Shown: positions 51,763 to 62,163 of the stretch, piece after piece
Numbering within the stretch: the first letter of the stretch is position 1
Layout of the letters: every line of letters starts with the position of its first letter
Program-made: the position numbers and the translations under genes
Assembly: GCA_963815355.1 (NCBI GenBank)
Contig: CAWFGJ010000012.1
Span: 62,001-126,000 of the forward strand
Direction: 5' to 3'
Length of the DNA stretch: 64,000 bases
DNA from: JAPUEK01 sp963815355
GTDB lineage: Bacteria > Pseudomonadota > Alphaproteobacteria > Rhodobacterales > Rhodobacteraceae
Notes under the pieces: generated by a model
Seen by the model: the letters and a program-made list of their open reading frames with translations, nothing else
Database searches by the model: none
What the model was told of the DNA's origin: nothing

Positions 51763-54700
51763 AGGCCCCAAGACCGAGACCACCCTGTCCGGTGAACCCT
51801 CCGCCGATAACGCAACGTCCAAGCAAAACTACCCGCTTGGCCTTGCCGGGCGGCTGACGCGGGCCTTCATCGCGTCAGCACTGACGCCATTGTTCATCCT
51901 TGCGGCCATTGCCGCCGGGGCCGTTGCGCTGATTTCCCTCCCGCGCGAGGAAGAGCCGCAGATTTCGGTCCCCCTCGTCGATATTCACGTGCAGGCGCAG
52001 GGTCTTGCCGCCGAAGATGCGGTCAAGCTGGTGACCGAACCGCTGGAGATCATCGTCAAAGGCATCAACGATGTCGAACATGTCTATTCCTCAACCCGCG
52101 ACGATGCCGCAATGGTCACCGCGCGGTTCAAGGTCGGCACCAGCGCCGAAGACGCGATCTTGCGCGTGCATGACAAGGTGCGCGCCAATATGGAACGCAT
52201 CCCGCTGGGCATTCCCGAACCGCTGATCGTCGGGCGCGGCATTGATGATGTGGCGATCCTGACGCTGACGCTCTCGGCAACGCCGGGGGCCGAAGTCAGC
52301 GCCAATGAACTGACCCGCATCACCCGTGCGCTGCAAACCATGGTCGCCAAGACCGATGACGTGGGCCTGACCTACCTTGTCGGCGATTCGCACAGAGGCC
52401 ATCCGCATCGCGCCCGATCCGGACCGTTTGGCGCTTTACGGCGTCACGCTGCAACAACTGGCGGGCAAGGTGGCGCAGGCCAACCGCACGCTGAACACCG
52501 GCAAGCTGCGCGATGCGGGCCAAGAGATTGATCTGGTCGCGGGCGCCACTCTGACCGCCCCTGCCGAAGTGGCAGGCCTGCTGCTGACCACCCGCGACGG
52601 CCGTCCGGTCTATGTGGCCGACGTGGCCGAAGTCAGCTTTGTGCCCGACACCTCCGATCACATCGTGGCCCAAATCACCCGCGCGCCGGATGGCAGCGTG
52701 TCCGAACGCAGCCCGGCGGTGACCCTTGCGGTGGCCAAACGCGCGGGCGCCAATGCCGTGGTGGTGGCCGAAGCCGCCCTGCACCGGGTCGAAGCCCTGA
52801 AAGGCCAACTGATCCCCGACAGCGTGATCGTCACCGTCACCCGCGACTACGGCGAGACGGCGAACGAAAAGGCCAATGAACTGCTGTTCCACCTTGGCCT
52901 TGCCACCGTGTCGATCATCGCCCTGGTGTTCATGGCCATTGGCTGGCGGGAAAGCATCGTGGTCGCCATCGTGATCCCGGTCACCATCCTGCTGACCCTC
53001 TTTGCGGCATGGATCATGGGGTATACCTTGAACCGGGTCAGCCTGTTTGCGCTGATCTTCTCTATCGGTATCCTTGTCGATGATGCCATCGTGGTGATTG
53101 AAAACATCGCCCGCCACTGGGGGATGAGGGACCGCCGCGACCGCACCACTTCGGCCATCGACGCTGTGGCCGAGGTCGGCAACCCCACCATCGTCGCCAC
53201 CCTGACCGTGGTGGCAGCCCTGCTGCCGATGCTGTTCGTGTCCGGGCTTATGGGCCCGTATATGAGCCCGATTCCCGCCAATGCCTCTGCCGCGATGATC
53301 TTTTCCTTTTTCGTGGCGGTGATCATCACCCCCTGGCTGATGGTGAAAATCGCGGGCAAGGCAAAGCTGGCCGACCACGAACACCACGGCGGCCCGCTAG
53401 AGCGCGGCTACCGCGCGGTTGCCCGGCTGGTTCTGGCGACCAAACGGCGCAGCCTGACCTTCCTGCTGGTCACCGCGGCGCTGTCTTTTGGCTCGCTTGC
53501 CGCGCTTTATACCCGCGATGTGACGGTCAAACTTCTGCCCTTTGACAACAAATCCGAACTGTCGGTGATGATCGACCTGCCCGAAGGCAGCTCGGTAGAG
53601 GCGACAGACCGCGTGGCCCAGGACGTGGCCCGCGTGGTCATGCAAATGCCCGAAGTCACCGGGCTGCAAACCCACGCTGGCACCGCGGCCCCCTTCAACT
53701 TCAACGGTCTGGTGCGCCACAGCTACCTGCGCCAAGAGCCGCAACTGGGCGAAGTGGCGATCAACCTGACCCCCAAGACAGACCGCGACCGCGCCAGCCA
53801 TGACATCGCTCTGGATATCCGCGAGCGGCTGAAAACGCTGGACCTGCCCGCTGGCACCAGCCTTAAAACCGTGGAACCGCCGCCCGGTCCGCCGGTGATC
53901 TCAACCCTGCTGGCCGAGGTTTATGGCCCCGACGCCGACACTCGCCGCGCCGCCGCGACCAAGATCCGCGCCGCCTTTGAAAGCGTGCCCTTCATGGTCG
54001 ATGTGGACGACAGCTTTGGCACACAGGCGCGGCGTTTGCGGGCGCTGATCTCGACCGACGATCTGGAATTCTTCGGCGTGCAGGAACAGGATGTGTTCGA
54101 CACCCTCGTCGATCCTGAACGGCGGGCAGGTGGTCGGCTATTCCCACCGTGGCGAAGGCCGCCTGCCGATCCCGTTGATCGATCGCCCGCGACAAAGGCG
54201 ACCGCGTGCTGGACGAACGCTTCCTGACCACTCCGATCCCCGCCAACGCCCTGCCCGGTGCGCGCGGCGTGGTGGAACTGGGCGATGTGATCCGCAGTTC
54301 AGCCGGAAGAGGCATCGCTTCCCGATCTTCCGCCACAATGGGCGCGAGGCGGAAATGGTCACCGGCGAGACTGGCCGGCGCCTTTGAGGCCCCGCTTTAC
54401 GGCATGCTCGCCGTGGGCGAGGCGCTGGACGCGGCCGACTGGACAGACGGCCAAAAGCCCGTCGTCAGCCTGCACGGCCAACCTGATGATGAAAATCAGG
54501 TCGACCCTGCTTTGGGACGGCGAATGGGAGGTGACCTATGTGACCTTCCGCGACATGGGGGCGGCCTTTGGTGTGGCCCTTTTGGGGATCTATATTCTGG
54601 TCGTGGCACAGTTCGGCTCTTTCAAGGTGCCGCTGGTCATTCTGACCCCGATCCCGCTGACCTTCCTTGGCATCATCTTTGGCCACTGGCTGTTTGGTGC

Positions 54701-55013
54701 GCCCTTCTCGGCGACCTCGATGATCGGCTTTATCGCGCTGGCGGGTATCATCGTGCGAAACTCCATCCTGCTGGTGGATTTCATCCGCAACAGCGGCGAA
54801 GGCCCCGTGACGGTTGAGGTGCTGATGACCGCCGGGGCGGTGCGCTTCAAGCCGATCCTGCTGACTGCCATCGCCGCGATGATTGGCGCGGTGGTGATTC
54901 TGGCCGACCCGATCTTTCAGGGCCTCGCCATCTCTTTGCTGTTCGGGCTGCTCAGCTCAACCCTGCTGACCGTGCTGGTCATTCCAGCGATTTACCGGGT
55001 GTTCCGCACCTGA
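51755..55013 (+). pseudogene. RND efflux pump permease broken by about seven +1 frameshifts
   Basis: AcrB-like inner-membrane pump. All parts of the protein can still be read in order, but in changing frames: 51755 to about 52390 (LTRAFIASALTPLFILAAIA; LISLPREEEPQISVP), 52392 to about 54112 (ANEKANELLFHLGLATVSII; LFALIFSIGILVDDAIVVIE), short pieces between 54113 and 54500 (ILNGGQVVGYSHRGEGRLPI; RVLDERFLTTPIPANALPGA; FPIFRHNGREAEMVTGE; GAFEAPLYGMLAVGEAL), and then 54500-55013 (LLWDGEWEVTYVTFRDMGAA; FGLLSSTLLTVLVIPAIYRV). Each switch is explained by one extra base (for example C at 52391). It is either a true pseudogene or a sequencing/assembly fault. The adaptor upstream and SQR downstream are intact. 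Confidence 0.85.
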
Positions 55014-55079
55014 CCACCCGGGGCCGGATGTCCCGGCCCCGTCGAATTTGACACAAAGATCACCTGAGGAGGATGAACT

Positions 55080-56363
55080 ATGGCGCATATCGTCGTGCTG
55101 GGGGCCGGGCTCGGCGGGGCCATCATGGCCTACGAATTGAAAGAGCAGATTCGCAAGGAAGACCGGATCACCGTCGTCACCAAAGACCCGACCTACCACT
55201 TCGTGCCGTCCAACCCGTGGATCGCAGTGGGCTGGCGCAAACGCGAAGAAATCACCGTCGATCTGGCCCCGACCATGGCCAAAAAGGACATCGCCTTTAT
55301 CCCGGTGGCCGCTGAACGCCTGCACCCCAAGGAAAACCGCATCCAACTGGTGAACGGCGATTCGGTGTCCTACGACTATCTGGTCATCGCCACCGGCCCC
55401 GAACTGGCCTTTGATGAGATCGAAGGCTTCGGGCCAGACGGCTTTACCCAATCCATTTGCCACATCGACCACGCCGAAAAGGCGCTGGAACTGTTCGAGA
55501 AACTCAAAGCCAACCCCGGCCCGGTGATCATCGGTGCCGCCCAAGGGGCAAGCTGCTTTGGCCCGGCCTACGAATTCCTGTTCATTCTGGAAACCGCGCT
55601 GCGCAAGGCCAAGTTGCGCGACAAGGTCCCGATCACCTACGTCACCCCTGAACCCTACATCGGCCACCTCGGCCTTGACGGGGTGGGCGACACCAAAAGC
55701 CTGCTGGAATCCGAGATGCGCGCCAAGCACGTCAAATGGATGACCAACACCCGCGTCAAAAAGGTCACCGACGGGCATATGATCGTCGAAGAAATCAACG
55801 AAGACGGCAGTGTGAAGGCTGAAAAAGACCTGCCCTTCGCCTTCTCGATGATGCTGCCGCCCTTCCGTGGCATCCCGCCTGTGTCCAAGATCGAGGGCCT
55901 GTCGAACCCGCGCGGCTTTACCATCGTGGACAAGCACCAGCGCAACCCCGCCTTCCCCAACATCTTCGCCGTGGGGGTCTGCGTGGCTATTCCGCCAATC
56001 GGGCCAACCCCGGTGCCGGTGGGCGTGCCGAAGACCGGCTTCATGATCGAATCGATGGTGACCGCCACCGCCCACAACATCGGCAACCTGCTGAACGGCA
56101 AGGAGCCGGACCAGATCGGCACATGGAACGCCGTCTGCCTTGCCGACTTTGGCGATGGGGGCGTGGCCTTCGTGGCCCAGCCTCAGATCCCGCCGCGCAA
56201 CGTCAACTGGTCGTCGAGCGGCAAATGGGTCCATCTGGCCAAGATCGGGTTTGAGAAATACTTCCTGCGCAAACTGCGCAAGGGCGTCTCCGAACCCTTC
56301 TACGAAAGCCTCGCCATGAAGGCGCTTGGCATCGACAAACTGAAACAAACCACCAAGGGCTGA
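55080..56363 (+). CDS. Sulfide:quinone reductase family FAD-dependent oxidoreductase
   Basis: Flavoprotein of 427 residues, peripheral on the inner membrane, that oxidises sulfide and passes electrons to quinone. The FAD motif is MAHIVVLGAGLGGAIMAYEL; a second NAD-like motif region is GPVIIGAAQGASCFGPAYEF. Three cysteines sit at residues 127, 159 and 301 (SICHID, GASCFG, GVCVAIPP), the redox-cysteine pattern expected of SQR. AVGVCVAIPPIGPTPVPVGV then PKTGFMIESM is also typical. AGGAGGATGAACT precedes the ATG. It follows the RND pair and precedes a DUF2892 protein; such sulfide-handling operons are known. Flavocytochrome c activity is less likely. Confidence 0.9.
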   Translation: MAHIVVLGAGLGGAIMAYELKEQIRKEDRITVVTKDPTYHFVPSNPWIAVGWRKREEITVDLAPTMAKKDIAFIPVAAERLHPKENRIQLVNGDSVSYDYLVIATGPELAFDEIEGFGPDGFTQSICHIDHAEKALELFEKLKANPGPVIIGAAQGASCFGPAYEFLFILETALRKAKLRDKVPITYVTPEPYIGHLGLDGVGDTKSLLESEMRAKHVKWMTNTRVKKVTDGHMIVEEINEDGSVKAEKDLPFAFSMMLPPFRGIPPVSKIEGLSNPRGFTIVDKHQRNPAFPNIFAVGVCVAIPPIGPTPVPVGVPKTGFMIESMVTATAHNIGNLLNGKEPDQIGTWNAVCLADFGDGGVAFVAQPQIPPRNVNWSSSGKWVHLAKIGFEKYFLRKLRKGVSEPFYESLAMKALGIDKLKQTTKG

Positions 56364-56387
56364 CCCTTGCCACACAGGAGAAAACTC

Positions 56388-56591
56388 ATGTCTCTCGACC
56401 GTACCGTGTTGCTGTTCGCAGGTTGCGTGCTGCTGGTCAGCGTGGCGCTGACCCACTTTGTTTCGGGTTATTTCGTCTGGCTGACGGTGTTTGTCGGCGT
56501 GAACCTGATCCAATCCTCGCTGACCGGGTTTTGCCCGGCGGCGTCGGTGTTCAAGCGGCTTGGCATCCGTTCGGGCTGCGCGTTCAACTAG
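56388..56591 (+). CDS. DUF2892 (YgaP-type) membrane protein
   Basis: Protein of 67 residues with two spans (TVLLFAGCVLLVSVALTHFV and FVWLTVFVGVNLIQSSLTGF) and the DUF2892 motif NLIQSSLTGFCPAASVFKRL, ending RSGCAFN. YgaP-like proteins pair this membrane domain with rhodanese; here it is free-standing. A CAGGAG site lies 8 bases upstream. It lies 24 bases after the SQR gene and probably serves sulfide or persulfide handling at the membrane. Confidence 0.87.
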   Translation: MSLDRTVLLFAGCVLLVSVALTHFVSGYFVWLTVFVGVNLIQSSLTGFCPAASVFKRLGIRSGCAFN

Positions 56592-56691
56592 GCGCACCGG
56601 CGGGGATCGGCCGCGCTTGCAGCCCCAAGGGTGACAAGCGCGGCTGGCTCCGGCACTCTGGATCGGCACCATGCCTTTGAAGGAGACCGCC

Positions 56692-57501
56692 ATGCCCGAC
56701 CCCACGCCCCCGCGTGCCGCCCTGCGTGTCGCCCTATGGCAAGACCACTCACCCTCCGGCAACGCCTTGACTGGATTGAACAATCTTGCCCCTGCCCTGC
56801 GTGCGGCGGGGGCGGCGGGTGCCCATGTTCTGGTCGCCCCCGAAAGCTACCTGCCCGGCTATAACTCGGACCGCATCGCCGCCCTTGCCGAACCGCGCGG
56901 CGGCGACTGGCACCGCGCCTTGGCGATGCTGTGCCGTGAGGCGAAATGCGCGCTGGTGGTGGGCTATGCCGAACGCGAAGGCGGCAAGGTCTATAACTCC
57001 GCCGTCGTCATCGGGCCAGACGGGGCTGAACTGGCCCATTATCGCAAGATCCAACTCTACGGCCCGCGCGAATCCGCCTTCTACCACGCCGGGGATCGGT
57101 ATTGCGTCACCGAGATCAGCGGCCATCGGGTGGGCATCCTGATCTGCTATGATGTGGAATTTGCCCCGCACATCGCCACCCTTGCGGCGGCGGGATGCGA
57201 GGTGCTGCTGGTGCCCACCGCCAATATGTTGCCCTTTACCCATGTGATGGAGGCCACCGTGCCCGCCATGGCCGCCAACCACGGGTTGGGCATCGTCTAT
57301 GCCAACTTTTGCGGCACGGAGGGCGACCTGACCTATGCCGGGGCCTCGGTCATCTGCGGCCCGCATGGCGAGGTGCTGGCCCGCGCGGGTCAGGTGCCTG
57401 CCTTGCTGATCACCGACATGCCCGCCCGCGACCCGGCGCGCCTGTCCACCCAGACGCAGGACTTCCGCCTGATCCCGCCGCCAGAGCCCACCGCGCCCTA
57501 G
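56692..57501 (+). CDS. Carbon-nitrogen hydrolase (nitrilase superfamily amidase)
   Basis: Hydrolase of 269 residues with the complete Glu-Lys-Cys triad: APESYLPGYN (Glu), HYRKIQLYGPRE (Lys) and ILICYDVEFAPH (Cys). VPTANMLPFTHVMEATVPAM fits aliphatic amidase or R-stereoselective amidase relatives more than N-carbamoylputrescine amidase, but the substrate is unknown. AAGGAG stands 6 bases before the ATG at 56692; an earlier ATG is seven codons upstream. It overlaps the convergent galE gene by 4 bases at the stop. Confidence 0.88.
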   Translation: MPDPTPPRAALRVALWQDHSPSGNALTGLNNLAPALRAAGAAGAHVLVAPESYLPGYNSDRIAALAEPRGGDWHRALAMLCREAKCALVVGYAEREGGKVYNSAVVIGPDGAELAHYRKIQLYGPRESAFYHAGDRYCVTEISGHRVGILICYDVEFAPHIATLAAAGCEVLLVPTANMLPFTHVMEATVPAMAANHGLGIVYANFCGTEGDLTYAGASVICGPHGEVLARAGQVPALLITDMPARDPARLSTQTQDFRLIPPPEPTAP

Positions 57502-58481
57502 CGCGCATAACCGGTGCGCTGGCTCCAGTCATGGGCATCGCGGATCATCTGCTCCAGCGTCGACCGTTCCGGCGTCCAGCCCAGTTCCTTGATCGCCCGT
57601 TGTGAGCCTGACACCAACGTCGCCGCATCCCCCGCCCGGCGCGGCCCCTCAACCACCGGCACCGCCCGGTTGGTGACATGGCGGGATGCCTCGATCACCT
57701 CCCGCACCGAAAATCCTTTGCCCGAGCCCAGGTTGAAATCCCGGCTGCCGCGCCCATTCAACAGCCATTGCAGGCCCAGAACATGCGCCTGCACCAGATC
57801 CCAAACGTGGACATAATCCCGAATGCAGGTGCCATCCGGCGTGGCATAATCCGTGCCATACAGAGTAAGCGCCGGCCGCCGCCCTTCGATCGCGTCCAGC
57901 ATCAACGGGATCAGATGCGTCTCGGGCCGATGCTGTTCGCCCAGCTCGCCCTCGGGGTCCGCCCCCGCCACGTTGAAATAGCGGAAAATCACATGCTGCA
58001 ACCCTGAGGACGATGCGAAGTCCTTCAGCATATCCTCAATCGCGCGCTTGGAGGCCCCATAGGCGTTAATCGGGCGCTGAAGGCTCGCCTCGTCCAGCAT
58101 CACCCCATCCTGATCGCCATAGGTCGCGCAGGTAGAGGAGAACACAAAGTTCATGCACCCCTGCGCCACCGCCGCCTCGATCAGGTTCAGCGCCGCACCG
58201 GTGTTGATCCGCCAATAGCGACCGGGGTCTTTCATCGACTCTCCGACCAGCGACAGCGCCGCAAAATGCATCACTGCCACCGGGCGAAAGCGCGCAAAGG
58301 CCGAATCCACCGCCGCGCGGTCCAGCAAATCGCCCTGCACCAGCGGCCCGTATTTTACCGCCTCGGCCCATCCCGTCGTCAGATTGTCGAACGCAACCGG
58401 AAGGAACCCCGCCTGCGCCAGCGCCTTGCAGGCGTGCGAGCCGATATAGCCCGCCCCACCCGTCACCAAAATATGCTGCAT
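57498..58481 (-). CDS. galE: UDP-glucose 4-epimerase
   Basis: SDR enzyme of 327 residues interconverting UDP-glucose and UDP-galactose for surface polysaccharides. The NAD motif is MQHILVTGGAGYIGSHACKA, the catalytic pair is in FSSTCATYG and NAYGASKRAIEDML (Ser/Thr and YxxxK), and other marks are RYFNVAGADPEGELGE and DGTCIRDYVHVWDL. The start at 58479-58481 puts the NAD motif at the N-terminus. It lies near two RTX genes and a mannose-1-phosphate guanylyltransferase, in a surface-structure neighbourhood. Confidence 0.95.
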   Translation of the reverse strand: MQHILVTGGAGYIGSHACKALAQAGFLPVAFDNLTTGWAEAVKYGPLVQGDLLDRAAVDSAFARFRPVAVMHFAALSLVGESMKDPGRYWRINTGAALNLIEAAVAQGCMNFVFSSTCATYGDQDGVMLDEASLQRPINAYGASKRAIEDMLKDFASSSGLQHVIFRYFNVAGADPEGELGEQHRPETHLIPLMLDAIEGRRPALTLYGTDYATPDGTCIRDYVHVWDLVQAHVLGLQWLLNGRGSRDFNLGSGKGFSVREVIEASRHVTNRAVPVVEGPRRAGDAATLVSGSQRAIKELGWTPERSTLEQMIRDAHDWSQRTGYAR

Positions 58482-58559
58482 CCAGCACCCCACCTACACC
58501 TGTTCACCGCCAAAGGGTTAAAGCGGTTTCCTCCGTTTGGCAAAGCGCTATCCGCCGCG

Positions 58560-60149
58560 TCAAAACAGAAAGTCAGCCGCCGTCAACGTCAGTGCCGCGT
58601 TGTTAGAGGCCGTCAGGATCACCTGCTCGTTGCCATAACTCACCGTTGCCCCGGTGCTGGTGGCGGTCAGGGTCAGCGCCTCAATCCCGTAGATCCGTCC
58701 CCAGTCGCGCACATCCAGCCGGTCAATGCCGCGCTCAAAATCCAAGACCCGGTCCACGGCCCCGTCGCGGGCAAAGACGAACACATCCGCCCCTGCCCCC
58801 CCGCGCAACTGATCCGACCCGCCGCCGTCGTGAATCCAGTCATTGCCAGCCCCGCCCTGCAACACCTCTGCCGCCGCCGAACCGAGGATGCGGTCGTCCA
58901 ACGCCGTCCCCGTGACCGTGCCGCCACTGGCCGTGATGCTTTGCCCCAAGGCCGACAGATCCAGCTCAAAATGGTTGATCCGGTCGCCCCGCGCATCGGT
59001 CAGCAGCAAGGCGGCGCGGGTCGCCGACATCATCTGCGCCTCAATCCCCGTCACATTGGCCATGCCCTGCCCGGTTTCCAATGCCACCGTCAGATAGGGC
59101 GCAAGCCGCCCCCCCGGCAGCAACTCCAACACCGTCAACCCCGCGTCACTGCCCGCCGCGACCACAAACACCCGGTCTTGCGCCACGAACATGTCCAACG
59201 CCGCGACATCCGCGAAGCGCGTCGTGCGGTCGTCGATCAGGTGATCGGTCTGGAACAAAACCCCCATCGGATTGATCCGCACCACCGACAGCGATGAACT
59301 TCCCGTCGCAGCGATGACCGCAAAGTCTTGGCCCCCCAACTCTGCGACCTGCATCGCTACCGGGCCATTCACGGCCAACCCGTCACGCATGCCCATCGTG
59401 TCGATGAAACTTGCCACCCCCGTCGGGCCGATCTGATAGCTGGAAATCCCGTTCTCCAACGCCGACAGCACCAGCAGATAGGTCTGCCCTCCGGCCAGCA
59501 CACTGGCCAGATCCGTCACCTCCAGCACCGTCGCCTTCGGACCGTCCGAGAGGCTGCCAATCAGCGTCAACCCCCCCGCATCGCTTAGCGAGAAGATCCG
59601 CAGCCCCTCAATGCCCCGCTGCGCCACCACCGCAATATCCGTGGCACCCCGTTCGATGATCTCAAACGCCGTGACACCCGACAGCGTGCCAAGACTGGAA
59701 CTGACGGTCGCAGGCGCCCCCAATGCCAAAGCCGGCACCAAAGGCGTCGCCTGCAACGGCACCGCCCATGCGCTGGCCACAAAAACCCGCGGCTGGCCGC
59801 TGGTGCTCTGCACCGACAGCAGACTGCCGCCGCTCGTTCCCACCCACGGATCACCCGGATCAGCCAAAGGCACCGAAACCGCCCCCAGATCCAGCGCGTT
59901 TAGCGCACTGCCGCCCCGCTGACCGTAGATCAGCCGCGCATAGCCGCCCTGTTCCACCACCGCCAGCCCATCCGCAATGGCCGAAAAGCCAAGCGCGTTC
60001 GCCAGATATGTTGAAACCACCCGAAACTGCACCGCACTGCCCCACACACCCCTGCTGCCCACCCCTGAGCAGTCCCTCACCTTTCCCCGCCCGACTGCCC
60101 TCGGCAGGGAAGCAATGCGGCGCAAAAGCGGCTCTTCCAAAAAATTCAA
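58560..60149 (-). CDS. RTX-type calcium-binding protein with propeller-like N-terminal region
   Basis: Protein of up to 529 residues. Most of it looks like repeated beta units of about 50 residues (for example FEIIERGATDIAVVAQRGIE, MQVAELGGQDFAVIAATGSS and VAALDMFVAQDRVFVVAAGS), suggesting a beta-propeller. Near the C-terminus there are a few RTX nonapeptides (LQGGAGNDWIHDGG; LRGGAGADVFVFARDG), then DFERGIDRLDVRD and a tail of aliphatic and polar residues ending LTAADFLF, typical of type I secretion signals. It is likely secreted without a Sec signal. The start is uncertain: TTG at 60149 or the GTG at 60032 (VQFRVVSTYLANAL). It diverges from the NIDO-RTX gene. Confidence 0.78.
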   Translation of the reverse strand: MNFLEEPLLRRIASLPRAVGRGKVRDCSGVGSRGVWGSAVQFRVVSTYLANALGFSAIADGLAVVEQGGYARLIYGQRGGSALNALDLGAVSVPLADPGDPWVGTSGGSLLSVQSTSGQPRVFVASAWAVPLQATPLVPALALGAPATVSSSLGTLSGVTAFEIIERGATDIAVVAQRGIEGLRIFSLSDAGGLTLIGSLSDGPKATVLEVTDLASVLAGGQTYLLVLSALENGISSYQIGPTGVASFIDTMGMRDGLAVNGPVAMQVAELGGQDFAVIAATGSSSLSVVRINPMGVLFQTDHLIDDRTTRFADVAALDMFVAQDRVFVVAAGSDAGLTVLELLPGGRLAPYLTVALETGQGMANVTGIEAQMMSATRAALLLTDARGDRINHFELDLSALGQSITASGGTVTGTALDDRILGSAAAEVLQGGAGNDWIHDGGGSDQLRGGAGADVFVFARDGAVDRVLDFERGIDRLDVRDWGRIYGIEALTLTATSTGATVSYGNEQVILTASNNAALTLTAADFLF

Positions 60150-60243
60150 ATGAAATCATAAAGATGATCATTTTATCGTTAGGCGTTCCTTCACCCTGTC
60201 ACGGCCATCATGGCCGGGGTGTGTGCAGGCAAAGGCGGCGGCG
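60150..60243. promoter_or_regulatory. AT-rich divergent promoter region between RTX genes
   Basis: The gap contains an A+T-rich tract with a near-palindrome (AAATCAT, AAAG, ATGATCATTT around 60149-60170), unlike the flanking GC-rich DNA. It probably holds the promoters of both RTX genes. No specific operator can be named. Confidence 0.4.
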
Positions 60244-62163
60244 ATGGGGCAGATCACGGGCAACGGCACCGCCGTCACCGGGCTTGGCGGCGCGGCGGGT
60301 TTTGGTGAGACGGCGATGGACCGGGCCGATGACGGCGCGCTGCGGCTGGACCTGTCGGGCGTGTTCGAACAGGGGCTGTTCGTGGCTGGCACCACATGGG
60401 CTGCCACCGATGTCTTCCTGTCCACCGACGGGCTTTTGTCCTTTGGCGCGGCCCTTGTGGGGTTTCAGACCAACCCCGCGACACTGACCACGCCCTTCAT
60501 CGCCCCCTTCCACGCCGATGTGGATACGCGGATCGACGGCGAGGGGGCGGAAAGCGGCCCCGTCTGGATCGACGTCGACACCGCCAACGATGTCGTCACC
60601 TTTACCTGGCAAGAGGTTGGCTTTTACCGCCGCAACGCCAGCGAAACCAACACCTTCCAACTGCAACTGTTTGATCGCGGCAACGGCGAATTCGACATCG
60701 TGCTGCGCTACGACCATATCGGCTGGGTGTCCGGCGATCTTGAAGGTGGCTGGAACGGCCTTGGCGGCACACCCGCATGGATCGGCGCAAAACTCGGCAG
60801 CGGCCCGCCCACGGTGCTGGCCGCCTCGGGCAATGAAGCGGCGCTGCTGCAACTGCCGCAAACCGTCGGCAACACCGGGCAGTTGGGGCTTTGGGTCTGG
60901 CAAGTGCGCCGCGACATGCCGATCCCCGGCGATTCCGGCGATGACCGCCTGACCGGCACAGCGGGCAATGACACCCTCTACGGCGGTGCGGGCAATGATG
61001 TGATGATCGGCGGCGCGGGCGGTGATCTGCTGGATGGCGGCACCGGCTTTGACATGGCCGATTACAGCGACGCCCCCAGCGGCCTCACCGTCGATCTGGC
61101 CACCCCATCGGCCAATACCGGCCTTGCCGCGGGCGACAGCTTTGTCGCGGTTGAAGGGCTGACAGGCTCGGCCTTTGGCGATGATCTGCGCGGCGATGGC
61201 GGGCCGAACCTGCTGGACGGCGGGGCTGGCGCCGATGTGCTGTCGGGGCGGGCGGGCAATGACACGCTTTTCGGTGGCACCGGCGATGACACGCTGGACG
61301 GCGGCGCAGGGGCCGACCGGCTGGAGGGCGGGGCCGGCACTGACCTCGCCAGCTATGAAGCGGCCACCACCGCCATCCGCGCCGATCTGGCCCAACCCAC
61401 CAACAATCTGAACGACGCGGCGGGCGACCAATACCTTGGTATTGAGGGGCTGATCGGCTCGGCCTATGGCGACACGCTGTTCGGCGGTGCGGGCGATGAC
61501 ACGCTCGACGGCGGCACCGGGGCCGACCGGCTGGATGGCGGCGACGGCTTTGACGTGGCCAGCTACGCCAACGCGACCGCCGCCATCCGCGCCGACCTGT
61601 CCGCCACCTTTGCCAACACGGGTGAGGCTTTGGGCGATGTCCTGCTGCGGGTAGAGGGGCTGATCGGCACCGCCTTTGCCGACGATCTGCGCGGCGACGG
61701 CGGCGCGAACCGGCTTTGGGGCGGGGCGGGCAACGACACGCTGCGCGGCGGTGCCGGCAATGACACGCTCGAAGGCGGCGCGGGGGCCGACAGCCTCGAA
61801 GGCGGCACCGGCACCGATTGGGCCAGCTACGCCAACGCGCCCGCGGCCGTGCTGGTAGACCTGACCACCCGCAGCCTCAATACCGGCGATGCGGCGGGCG
61901 ACATCTATACGCTGATCATCGGCGTGCTTGGCTCGGGCTTCAACGACACGCTGCGCGGCGGCAAGTCCGCCGACCTTCTGGCAGGGGGCGACGGGCACGA
62001 CCTGCTCTACGGCCGCGCCGGGATCGACCAGCTTTTTGGCGGCGCAGGCAATGATACGCTGGAGGGCGGCGCAGGGGCTGACCGACTCGACGGGGGGCGG
62101 GCATGGATTGGGCCAGCTATGCCACCTCAACCAAATCCATCACCGCCGATCTGTCCGGCCTGA
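60244..62163 (+). CDS. NIDO-domain RTX protein, N-terminal part (frameshifted)
   Basis: Frame of 639 residues forming the first part of a large calcium-binding RTX protein. Residues about 85-200 read as a NIDO (nidogen-like) domain: FIAPFHADVDTRIDGEGAES, VTFTWQEVGFYRRNASETNT and FQLQLFDRGNGEFDIVLRYD. From about 235 on, RTX nonapeptides (GGAGNDTLYGG type) alternate with a D-x-A-S-Y module. The start at ATG 60244 (MGQITGNGTAVTGLGG) follows a GTG frame. Near 62092-62098 a run of six G (GACGGGGGGCGGGC) has lost one base compared with the other modules, so the last 20 or so codons are out of frame and the protein continues at 62103. Probably secreted by a type I system. Confidence 0.82.
   Translation: MGQITGNGTAVTGLGGAAGFGETAMDRADDGALRLDLSGVFEQGLFVAGTTWAATDVFLSTDGLLSFGAALVGFQTNPATLTTPFIAPFHADVDTRIDGEGAESGPVWIDVDTANDVVTFTWQEVGFYRRNASETNTFQLQLFDRGNGEFDIVLRYDHIGWVSGDLEGGWNGLGGTPAWIGAKLGSGPPTVLAASGNEAALLQLPQTVGNTGQLGLWVWQVRRDMPIPGDSGDDRLTGTAGNDTLYGGAGNDVMIGGAGGDLLDGGTGFDMADYSDAPSGLTVDLATPSANTGLAAGDSFVAVEGLTGSAFGDDLRGDGGPNLLDGGAGADVLSGRAGNDTLFGGTGDDTLDGGAGADRLEGGAGTDLASYEAATTAIRADLAQPTNNLNDAAGDQYLGIEGLIGSAYGDTLFGGAGDDTLDGGTGADRLDGGDGFDVASYANATAAIRADLSATFANTGEALGDVLLRVEGLIGTAFADDLRGDGGANRLWGGAGNDTLRGGAGNDTLEGGAGADSLEGGTGTDWASYANAPAAVLVDLTTRSLNTGDAAGDIYTLIIGVLGSGFNDTLRGGKSADLLAGGDGHDLLYGRAGIDQLFGGAGNDTLEGGAGADRLDGGRAWIGPAMPPQPNPSPPICPA

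Noticed and set aside
51755..55013. Programmed ribosomal frameshifting in the RND gene
   Set aside because: Seven shifts without slippery sites or shared context cannot be programmed; decay or sequence error is simpler.
54957..56783. Open frame of 608 codons antisense to the SQR gene
   Set aside because: Histidine- and glycine-rich shadow with no motif; SQR cysteines and FAD motif are on the other strand.
60208..62130. Open frame of 640 codons on the minus strand across the RTX repeats
   Set aside because: It is the antisense of GC-rich periodic RTX codons, shows no family features, and the plus strand encodes clear NIDO and RTX motifs.
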